The notes under the pieces were generated by a model. It searched no databases. It saw only the letters and a program-made list of their open reading frames with translations, and had not been told where the DNA came from. Both the position numbers and the translations under genes were made by a program. 5,391 bases of DNA. It comes from Chloroflexota bacterium (GTDB lineage Bacteria > Chloroflexota > Anaerolineae > UBA1429). How positions within the stretch are numbered: the first letter of the stretch is position 1; each line of letters begins with the position of its first letter. Below are positions 1 through 5,157 of the stretch, piece by piece. The stretch lies in the NCBI GenBank assembly GCA_012513725.1, contig JAAZBQ010000323.1, positions 1 through 5,391 of the forward strand, in the 5' to 3' direction.

Positions 1-2
1 AG

Positions 3-506
3 GAGATCCACGCCGGAGTATTTGCGGTGATGGATGGCACCATGGCCGGCAACGGCACCGGCCCCCGGGTGATGAAGCCGGAGACCAAAAACGTCATCCT
101 GGCCAGCGGCGATCAGGTGGCCATCGACGCGGTAGCGGCCAAGATGATGGGGTTCGACCCCATGAAGATCGGCTACATCCGCATGGCCCACGAGCAGGGG
201 CTGGGGTGCGGCGACCCCCGCGACATCGAGATCCTGGGTGACGAGGAGGCCGCGGCGGAGAACTGGCACTTCAAGGTGGGCGTCAACCTGCACCGCACGC
301 TGGGTTGGCTCTCCTGGTACGGGCCCACCAAGGTACTGCAGCGGCTCCTGTTCCACACGCCGCTGGTGCACGCCATGTCGTTCGTCTCCGAGGCCTATCA
401 CGACTATTACCGCTGGCCGACCCAGGAGCGCCACTTTTTCAACCGCTGGCGCCAGAATAACCCCTGGGGTCGCCTGTTCGCCGCCTACCAGGAGGAAGGA
501 CGGTGA
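3..506 (+). CDS. DUF362 domain protein, C-terminal part (5' end outside window)
   Basis: The reading frame is open from the first bases of the window, so the gene starts upstream; 167 residues are visible before the TGA at 504-506. The first in-window ATG at 27 is internal, because the codons before it (EIHAGVFAV) continue the domain. Visible DUF362 hallmarks are the glycine-rich stretch MDGTMAGNGTGP near the start, then VILASGDQVAIDAVAAKMMG with the SGDxVAxDAVAAKxMG pattern, then YIRMAHEQGLGCGDP followed by an IEILGD strand. DUF362 proteins are often joined to 4Fe-4S ferredoxin modules, but no cysteine cluster is visible here, only one Cys in GLGCGDP. The last ~85 residues are rich in Trp, Tyr, Phe and His and are not assignable. 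The biochemical role of the family is not settled. The stop overlaps the next gene by 4 bases, which suggests translational coupling. Confidence 0.85.
   Translation, partial: EIHAGVFAVMDGTMAGNGTGPRVMKPETKNVILASGDQVAIDAVAAKMMGFDPMKIGYIRMAHEQGLGCGDPRDIEILGDEEAAAENWHFKVGVNLHRTLGWLSWYGPTKVLQRLLFHTPLVHAMSFVSEAYHDYYRWPTQERHFFNRWRQNNPWGRLFAAYQEEGR
490..495 (+). promoter_or_regulatory. Shine-Dalgarno site for the PHP gene, inside the upstream gene
   Basis: AGGAGG lies 7 bases before the GTG at 503, within the last codons of the DUF362 gene. It supports the GTG start, which overlaps the preceding stop as GTGA, and fits coupled translation of the two genes. Confidence 0.8.
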
Positions 507-1186
507 CCGACTCGGCCAAACGCATCGATCTGCACAGCCACACGCTCCTCAGCGACGGCGTGCTGCTGCCCTCGGAGCTCCTCCGCCGGGTGTCGGCGCT
601 GGATTACGGCGCGTTCGCCATCACCGACCACGTCGACTGGACGAACGTCGCCCAGGTCGTCGAGGCGCTCCTGCGCCTCCGGGCCGAGCAGCCCGCCGAC
701 TTCCCGGTCACCTGGCTCGTCGGGGTGGAGATCACCCACGTGGCCCCCGGGAGCATCGCGCCCCTCGCCCGCCGCGCCCGGATGTTGGGCGCCGACCTGG
801 TCGTGGTCCACGGCGAAACGCCGGTAGAGCCGGTGGCCGAGGGCACCAACGGGGCCGCCATCGATTGCCCCGAGGTCGACATCCTGGCCCACCCTGGCTT
901 CTTGACCGCGGCAGAAGCGCGCCGCGCCGCCGAGCGGGGCTGCCTCATCGAGATCACCGCCCGCAAGGGGCACTCGTTGACCAACGGCCACGTGGCCCGC
1001 GTCGCGCTGGAGGCCGGCGCCAGCATGGTCGTGAACACCGACACCCACGCGCCGGGCGACCTGATCGATCTCGCCACGGCCGAGCGCGTGGCCCTCGGCG
1101 CCGGCCTTCCGCCCGAGGCCGCCCGCGCGGCCACGGTCGAGACCCCGCAGGCCCTCGTGCGCCGGCTGCTGACGCGCCGGGCCTGA
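503..1186 (+). CDS. PHP-domain phosphoesterase, histidinol-phosphatase type
   Basis: This is a 227-residue soluble protein that is essentially a single PHP domain. Members are metal-dependent phosphoesterases acting on small phosphorylated substrates or nucleic acids. The full set of PHP metal-ligand motifs is visible: DLHSHTLLSDG (His11, His13, Asp18), ITDHVD (Asp42, His43), GVEITH (Glu76), VVHGE (His103), DILAHPG (His130), and NTDTHAP near the end (Asp180, His182). With all ligands present it should be an active enzyme. The length and motif spacing match short stand-alone proteins usually named histidinol phosphate phosphatase domain proteins, but no histidine-biosynthesis gene is nearby, so the substrate is open. 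It begins at a GTG overlapping the DUF362 stop, with a good Shine-Dalgarno site just upstream. A polymerase-associated PHP module (PolX or DnaE) is unlikely because no other domain is attached. Confidence 0.88.
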   Translation: MTDSAKRIDLHSHTLLSDGVLLPSELLRRVSALDYGAFAITDHVDWTNVAQVVEALLRLRAEQPADFPVTWLVGVEITHVAPGSIAPLARRARMLGADLVVVHGETPVEPVAEGTNGAAIDCPEVDILAHPGFLTAAEARRAAERGCLIEITARKGHSLTNGHVARVALEAGASMVVNTDTHAPGDLIDLATAERVALGAGLPPEAARAATVETPQALVRRLLTRRA

Positions 1187-1222
1187 GGGCAGCGGCCGAC
1201 TGCGCCGCCAGCACACGCCTAG

Positions 1223-1228
1223 AAGGAG
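1223..1228 (+). promoter_or_regulatory. Shine-Dalgarno site fixing the CpXC gene start
   Basis: AAGGAG sits 8 bases before the ATG at 1237. It decides the start: the same frame stays open about 1 kb further upstream, across the PHP gene, but that stretch translates to Arg/Pro/Ala-rich low-complexity sequence typical of a GC-rich shadow frame. Confidence 0.8.
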
Positions 1229-1236
1229 TACAAGAG

Positions 1237-2577
1237 ATGCCGATTCCCGCCATGCCCACGCCCATCACCTGTCCCCAGTGCCAGAACCGTTTCACCGCCC
1301 AGGTGCGCACCGTCATCGATGTGGGCGAAGAGCCGAGCCTGCGCGACGACCTCCTGCGGGGCCGCCTGAACTACGCCCGCTGCCCCAAATGCGGCGCCGG
1401 CGGCACCCTCACCACGCCCCTCGTCTACCACGATCCTTCCAAGGAGCTGCTGGTCACCTACGTGCCCAGCGAACTGGACATGGACGCCGATCAGCGGGAG
1501 CAACTGGTGGGCAGCCTGGTCAACGCGGTAATGAACAGCACGCCCCAGGAGCAGCGCAAGGGCTACTTCTTTCGGCCCCAAACCGCGCTGACGATGGAGA
1601 GCCTGCTCGAGATGGTGCTGGAGGCCGAAGGGGTCAGCAAGGAGGCCCTCGAGAGGCAGCGCGCCACCATCCGGCTGGTGGGCGAGCTCATGGCGGCCGT
1701 CGAGGACGACGAGACCCTCGATCGCCTCGTCGAGGAGCACAAGGCGGAGCTCGATTACGAGTTCTTCCTCCTTCTGAGCCACATGATGGACCCCGTCAGC
1801 GACGAGGACGTCGAGGAGGAGGAGCCCGGCGACGAGGAGCAGCGCCAGGCGTTGCGCACCCTGCGTGACAAGCTCCTCGAGCGGGTTACCCCGCGGATGC
1901 CGGGGGCCGCGCCCGCCGAGGCCGGATACGATGAGATCATCGACCTCCTCCGCAACACCGAGCCGGGCGACGCGCTGACCTCCGCCGTGGCCGTGAACCG
2001 CGCGCGGCTGGATTACGGCTTTTTCCAGGCCCTCACCGCCAAGATCGATGCGGCCACCGCCGCCGGAGACACGCAAGAGGCCGAGGCCCTCACCGCGCTC
2101 CGCCAGCAGATCAACGCCGAGCTAGATCGCCAGGAGGACCTCATCCGCGCCGCCGAGGACCACGCCAGCCTCCTGATCATGGAGATATCGGAGGCCGACG
2201 ACCTGGAGGCCGCGGTCCGCGAGAACAAGGAGCAGATCAACGAGCTCTTTGTCGCCGTTCTCACGCGCCTCATCGCCGCGGCGGGCGACAAGGAGAGCAA
2301 GCGCGGGCAAAAGCTACGGCGCATCCTGGACGCCTCGCTGGACGTCCTCGAGGAGGACATGCCCCCGGACGTGCGGCTGATCAACCGTCTGGCCCGCGCC
2401 GAGCACCCCGAGGAGACCGCCACCGTCCTGGAACGGGACCGCGACCTCCTGACCGAGCGCTTTTTGGAGCGCTATGACGAGATGGTCGAGTCGGTGGCCC
2501 GGCGCAACGAGGAGCTCGCCGAACACCTCAAGGCCGTCCGCGAGCAGATCGTGGCCAAGATGACCCTCCAGCGGTAG
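1237..2577 (+). CDS. CpXC zinc-ribbon protein with repeat-rich helical tail
   Basis: The protein has 446 residues and no signal peptide or membrane segment, so it is probably cytoplasmic. The N-terminal ~115 residues match the CpXC domain: CPQC at 12-15 and CPKC at 49-52 form a likely four-Cys zinc site, followed by the beta-rich LVYHDPSKELLVTYVP segment typical of the family. The domain's function is unknown; a binding or adaptor role is a guess from the zinc-ribbon architecture. Residues ~145-440 are acidic and helical, and appear to be four diverged copies of one unit (about 145-214, 231-300, 308-375 and 378-440). Each copy has a leucine-rich helix, then an E/N-x-x-x-x-L/I-x-x-x-F/L-F core such as EHKAELDYEFF or VNRARLDYGFF, then a charged helix. 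An acidic linker (EDVEEEEPGDEE, ~190-201) interrupts the first unit. The start is the ATG preceded by AAGGAG. The gene is 50 bases after the PHP stop and may share its transcript. Confidence 0.85.
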   Translation: MPIPAMPTPITCPQCQNRFTAQVRTVIDVGEEPSLRDDLLRGRLNYARCPKCGAGGTLTTPLVYHDPSKELLVTYVPSELDMDADQREQLVGSLVNAVMNSTPQEQRKGYFFRPQTALTMESLLEMVLEAEGVSKEALERQRATIRLVGELMAAVEDDETLDRLVEEHKAELDYEFFLLLSHMMDPVSDEDVEEEEPGDEEQRQALRTLRDKLLERVTPRMPGAAPAEAGYDEIIDLLRNTEPGDALTSAVAVNRARLDYGFFQALTAKIDAATAAGDTQEAEALTALRQQINAELDRQEDLIRAAEDHASLLIMEISEADDLEAAVRENKEQINELFVAVLTRLIAAAGDKESKRGQKLRRILDASLDVLEEDMPPDVRLINRLARAEHPEETATVLERDRDLLTERFLERYDEMVESVARRNEELAEHLKAVREQIVAKMTLQR

Positions 2578-2590
2578 CCTGGAGGAGAGA

Positions 2591-2764
2591 ATCTACCACG
2601 GATCAAGACCGATGGGACGGACTCCACGGAAGAAGAGGGGTGCGGCCACAAGGCGCCACCCGCTCACCTGATCGGCTCGGAAAGGGGCGCCTCCCCACGT
2701 GGGAAGCGCCCCATCTTCTCTTCATCCGTGCCATCCGTCCCATCCGTCGGAATCCGTGGTAGAT
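2591..2764. repeat. Inverted-repeat element A with CGGAT-array arms
   Basis: The left arm 2591-2637 and right arm 2718-2764 are both 47 bases, and 39 of 47 positions match when the right arm is reverse-complemented. Both outer ends read ATCTACCACGGAT toward the inside. The right arm carries four intact CGGAT words (read on the - strand) spaced 10, 9 and 9 bases; the left arm keeps the spacing but three of its four words are mutated (CCGAT, CGGAC, CGGAA). The 80-base interior holds two smaller hairpins: a weak one at 2638-2661 (GGGTG pairing with CACCC) and a strong one at 2684-2712. The element fills nearly all of the gap between the converging CpXC and hemW genes. No transposase is encoded and no clear target-site duplication is seen. 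It is the same family as the element at 4028-4201. Confidence 0.9.
2684..2712. terminator. Likely bidirectional terminator hairpin
   Basis: GGGGCGC at 2684-2690 pairs with GCGCCCC at 2706-2712. After one C-A mismatch, TCCC (2692-2695) pairs with GGGA (2701-2704), leaving a 5-base loop, CACGT. On the + strand the stem is preceded by AAA and followed by a pyrimidine-rich ATCTTCTCTTC; on the - strand it is followed by TTTCC. The T tracts are weak, but the position between the ends of two converging genes (CpXC ending at 2577, hemW ending at 2769) is where a shared terminator is expected. The hairpin lies within the loop of inverted-repeat element A. Confidence 0.6.
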
Positions 2765-2768
2765 CCCC

Positions 2769-3953
2769 CTAGGGCAAAAAGGCGCCAAAGACGCGGTTGC
2801 CGAGGAGGCGGCCGCGCACCGTGAGGCGGATGCCGGCGGCGTCCCGCTCCAACAGGCCCGCCTCCCGAAACTCCTCGATCACCGGGCCATAGGCCTCCTC
2901 CAGGCTGCGGCCAAAGCGGGCCTCGAAATCCGCGTGGCTCACCCCGGCGGTGAGCCGCAGCCCGAGCATCATCGTCTCCCCCATCCGCAGCGCCTCGTCG
3001 GGCGTCTCCCGTTCGGCGATCGGACTCTCCCCCGCCGCGATGCGCCGGATGTACTCCCGGGGATGGCGCACGTTGCCATAGCGCGCCTCGCCGTCATACG
3101 AGTAGGCGGCGGCGCCGAGGCCGAGGTAGGGGCCGTTGCGCCAGTACTTGACGTTGTGCCGAGACGCCAGCCGGGGCAGGGCCAGGGGCGAGGCATCCTC
3201 GTCGGGGACGCGCCGCGCCCAGTTGGAGATCTCGTAGTGGGCATAGCCGGCCTCGGCCAGCATCTCCATGGCGGCTTCGTACATGTCGGCGGCGAGGTCC
3301 TCGTCGGGCGCGGGGAGCGCACCGCAGGCGATGCCGCTGGCCAGCGGCGTCTCCTCTTCCACCGTTAGGGCGTAGAGGGAGAGGTGCTCCGGCCGCAGAT
3401 CGAGGGTTCGCGCGAGAGTCGTGCGCCAGTCGGCCAGGCGCTGGCCGGGCAGGCCGAACATGAGGTCCACGCTGACATTGTCGAACCCCGCCTCGCGGGC
3501 CAGCGCCAGCGCTTCCACCGCCCCGGCTGCCGAATGCATGCGCCCCAGGACGGCCAGTTCGTCGTCGTCGAGGCTCTGGAAGCCCAGGCTCAGCCTACTG
3601 GCCCCCGCCGTCCGGAGCGCCCGCAGGCCGTCGGCGTCGACGGTGCCGGGGTTGGCCTCCACGGTGACCTCGCTCCCCGGCTGCAGGGCGAGGCGCCCGT
3701 AGCAGGCATCAAGGACCTCGGCCAGGAGCGCAGCGGGGAGCGCCGTGGGGGTGCCGCCGCCGAGGTAGGCGGTGTCGAACCCGACCGCAGCCCAATGCTC
3801 CTGCGCCGCCTCCGCCTCGGCCCGCACGGCGTCGACGTAGGGCGCAAAGAGGGATTGCAGGCCGGGGTAGGAGCTAAAGTCACAGTACGCGCATTTGCGC
3901 ACACAGAACGGGATGTGGACATAGATGCCGGCCCGCATCGTCGCGCCGTCCAT
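2769..3953 (-). CDS. hemW: HemW, radical SAM heme chaperone
   Basis: This 394-residue protein belongs to the HemN/HemW branch of radical SAM proteins. HemW binds heme and delivers it to acceptor proteins; it is not itself a coproporphyrinogen dehydrogenase. The N-terminus has IYVHIPFCVRKCAYCDF, in which Cys17, Cys21 and Cys24 form the CxxxCxxC site for the 4Fe-4S cluster. The family's GGGTPT follows at 65-70, then VTVEANPGT at ~97-104, LSLGFQSLDD at ~121-130 and VDLMFGLPGQ at ~162-171. The HemW-type C-terminal half has HNVKYW (266-271), GLGAAAYS (278-285) and the ALRMGETMMLGLRL helix with GVSHADFEARFG. The length is normal for HemW, and the HemN N-terminal extension is absent. The start is the ATG at 3953 because a strong Shine-Dalgarno site lies just upstream; a second ATG at 3938 (MRAGIYVHIPF) is possible. 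The open frame further upstream (to 4097) is repeat DNA and should not be included. Confidence 0.93.
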   Translation of the reverse strand: MDGATMRAGIYVHIPFCVRKCAYCDFSSYPGLQSLFAPYVDAVRAEAEAAQEHWAAVGFDTAYLGGGTPTALPAALLAEVLDACYGRLALQPGSEVTVEANPGTVDADGLRALRTAGASRLSLGFQSLDDDELAVLGRMHSAAGAVEALALAREAGFDNVSVDLMFGLPGQRLADWRTTLARTLDLRPEHLSLYALTVEEETPLASGIACGALPAPDEDLAADMYEAAMEMLAEAGYAHYEISNWARRVPDEDASPLALPRLASRHNVKYWRNGPYLGLGAAAYSYDGEARYGNVRHPREYIRRIAAGESPIAERETPDEALRMGETMMLGLRLTAGVSHADFEARFGRSLEEAYGPVIEEFREAGLLERDAAGIRLTVRGRLLGNRVFGAFLP

Positions 3954-3961
3954 CGCTCCGA

Positions 3962-3970
3962 CTCCTCCTC
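3962..3970 (-). promoter_or_regulatory. Shine-Dalgarno site that decides the hemW start
   Basis: On the - strand this reads GAGGAGGAG, ending 8 bases before the ATG at 3953. It favours a protein beginning MDGATMRAGIYVHIPF over one starting at the ATG at 3938 or at a codon inside the upstream repeat. No convincing -10/-35 pair is visible between it and the repeat element at 4028. Confidence 0.75.
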
Positions 3971-4027
3971 GGCACCAGCGAACCAGCACCCTCACACACC
4001 GCACGAACGACGGGCGAGTGAGCGGGG

Positions 4028-4201
4028 ATCTACCACGGATTCGGACGGATGGAGCGGATGACACGGATGAAGAGGGGGGGGCAAGACCCTGTCGCATCTA
4101 CTGCCCGCATCGGAGGGGGCCGTGTCCCGATGTGCCGAGTCCCTCAGGGGCGTATCCGGTCCGAATCCGTGTCATCCGCTCCATCCGTCCGAATCCGTGG
4201 T
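4028..4201. repeat. Inverted-repeat element B, 37-bp perfect arms with CGGAT array
   Basis: The arm at 4032-4068 is the exact reverse complement of 4165-4201 (37 of 37 bases), with a 96-base interior. Each arm contains four CGGAT words spaced 10, 9 and 9 bases. The left arm extends outward as ATCTACC, as in element A, and inward as GAAGAG, giving the same 47-base unit (4028-4074); the right arm loses both extensions. The interior contains a G8 run (4074-4081) and a smaller hairpin where CATCGG (4108-4113) pairs with CCGATG (4127-4132). The interior does not look related to that of element A. The element lies between the stop of the MBL-fold gene (4261) and the start of hemW (3953), both on the - strand, so a read-through transcript would fold it into a long stem. 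No protein is encoded. Confidence 0.92.
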
Positions 4202-4214
4202 GCTCTTCCTCTTC

Positions 4215-4242
4215 GGCCTACGCATGCTGCGTGGCAGAGGCC
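4215..4242. other. Bulged hairpin just after the MBL-fold gene
   Basis: GGCCT followed by ACGCA (4215-4224) can pair with TGCGT (4228-4232) and AGGCC (4238-4242), with a 3-base loop and a 5-base bulge. It lies about 20 bases beyond the end of the - strand MBL-fold gene. On that strand it is followed by purines, not a T tract, so it is not a classical terminator. The remainder of 4202-4260 shows nothing recognisable. Confidence 0.3.
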
Positions 4243-4260
4243 CCGTACGCTGACCGCCAT

Positions 4261-5112
4261 CTACTTTTTACGTTCGGCAATACGGGTCTCGGTGTAGACG
4301 CGCTCGAGGTTCTCGCGGCGGCGGCGGCGAATGCGCGCGGCCTGGTCGTCGGGCGCCGGGAAGCGGTCCTGGATCTCGGCCTTTTCCACCGTCTCCCGGC
4401 GGCTGGCCCCCTTGCGGAAGAGTATCAGGGTCTGCTCGCGCATCTCGGTGATGTGGTCGATGAGGGGATCCAGCACGTCCTTGCCACTCACCGCGCCCTC
4501 GCCGGGCACGATCTGCTCGACCTCCATCCCCTTGATGCGCTTCAGCGTCTCGATCCACGCCAGCGATTCGGCGTGGTACATGACGGGTTCGGCCCGGTTG
4601 GTGACGTTCTCGCCGGCAAAGAGCACCCGCTCATCGGGAAGATACACGCCGAGGGAGGCCGGTGTGTGGCCCTCCAAAAAGTAGACCACCACCCGCCGCC
4701 CGCCAAGATGCAGCGTCAGGCGATCGTCCACCTCGATCTCGGGCAGTTGCAGCTCGATCTCCTGGATCTCGTCGGCGAGCGCAGGGTTCCGCGACCGGTA
4801 GGAAGAGGCCAGCTGCTCGGCGCCGCTGGTGTTGTACTTGGCGATCGGCCGCGCGGCGGACCCGTGCCCCCACGTCCGCACCGGCCCAAAGGCCACGTTG
4901 CCCAGCATGTTCTCCGGGTGATAGTCGGTGTTCACGATGCCATAGATGGACGTGATGCCGAGGGACTCGACGGTCTCGCGCCAGGCCCGCGCGTCGGCGG
5001 GCAACATGGGCGTGTCGATCAGCAGCCCCTGGCCGCCGGCGATGATCAGTCCGACGTTGCCCCCCTCATAGCCGTTTTCGACATAGACTCCACTGGCGAT
5101 CTCGTTCAGCAC
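4261..5112 (-). CDS. MBL-fold protein with altered metal site
   Basis: The protein has 283 residues and no signal peptide. The metallo-beta-lactamase fold is shown by the opening strands (GVYVENGYEGGNVGLIIAGG then LLIDTPM), the glyoxalase-like EGHTPASLGVYLPDERVLFAGENV at ~147-170, and IVPGEGAVSG at 201-210. The usual HxHxDH motif instead reads DYHPEN (63-68), so only His65 is kept, and His149 in GHT is kept too. The bridging Asp of the common FxGD pattern is Glu168, and the last His of the common PGHG pattern is Glu205. It may bind a different metal or a single ion, or may have lost hydrolase activity; the substrate is unknown. The C-terminus is basic, with five Arg in a row at 262-266 encoded by a GC-rich triplet run. 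Translation starts at GTG 5112, preceded on the - strand by GGGAGGAAG, and no better in-frame start is seen. It is 45 bases downstream of the DHHA1 gene on the same strand. Confidence 0.85.
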   Translation of the reverse strand: MLNEIASGVYVENGYEGGNVGLIIAGGQGLLIDTPMLPADARAWRETVESLGITSIYGIVNTDYHPENMLGNVAFGPVRTWGHGSAARPIAKYNTSGAEQLASSYRSRNPALADEIQEIELQLPEIEVDDRLTLHLGGRRVVVYFLEGHTPASLGVYLPDERVLFAGENVTNRAEPVMYHAESLAWIETLKRIKGMEVEQIVPGEGAVSGKDVLDPLIDHITEMREQTLILFRKGASRRETVEKAEIQDRFPAPDDQAARIRRRRRENLERVYTETRIAERKK

Positions 5113-5130
5113 GATGCGCTTCCTCCCCTG

Positions 5131-5147
5131 GCGCCGGGCGACGGCGC
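5131..5147. other. Short GC-rich hairpin between the DHHA1 and MBL-fold genes
   Basis: GCGCCG (5131-5136) can pair with CGGCGC (5142-5147) around a 5-base loop, directly upstream of the MBL-fold ribosome binding site on the - strand. There is no T tract, so termination is doubtful. In DNA this GC-rich, a 6-bp stem can arise by chance. Confidence 0.25.
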
Positions 5148-5157
5148 GTTACGTTCC

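Noticed and set aside
485..1216. Antisense open frame opposite the PHP gene
   Set aside because: It is a GC-rich shadow with no recognisable domain, opposite a gene with a complete set of catalytic motifs.
238..1236. Long open frame upstream of, and in frame with, the CpXC gene, which would give a 779-residue protein
   Set aside because: The extension overlaps the DUF362 and PHP genes in another frame and translates to Arg/Pro/Gly-rich sequence without domains. The ATG at 1237 has its own Shine-Dalgarno site and begins right before the CPQC motif.
1219..2076. Antisense open frame of 285 codons opposite the CpXC gene
   Set aside because: The Leu/Gly/Val/His-rich translation is what the complement of Glu/Leu/Ala/Asp-rich coding gives. 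There is no domain, and the sense strand has the CpXC motifs.
2603..2788. Short - strand open frame across element A
   Set aside because: It translates the CGGAT repeat and the terminator hairpin and runs into the hemW 3' end. No homology is recognisable and no gene is needed here.
3384..4061. + strand open frame opposite the hemW 5' half
   Set aside because: It lies antisense to the radical SAM motifs of hemW, has no domain and ends in repeat DNA.
4028..4201. CRISPR-like repeat array
   Set aside because: The repeated units are inverted pairs with internal 9-10 base periodicity. There are no regularly spaced direct repeats with unique spacers and no cas genes.
2591..4201. Composite transposon carrying hemW
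   Set aside because: Neither flanking element encodes a transposase, no target duplication is visible, and hemW is a housekeeping gene with coding composition like its neighbours. The elements are better described as dispersed non-coding repeats.
4049..4297. + strand open frame of 82 codons across element B
   Set aside because: Its sequence is mostly the translated repeat (MERMTRMKR and SVSSAPSVRIRG), followed by the complement of the MBL-fold gene end.
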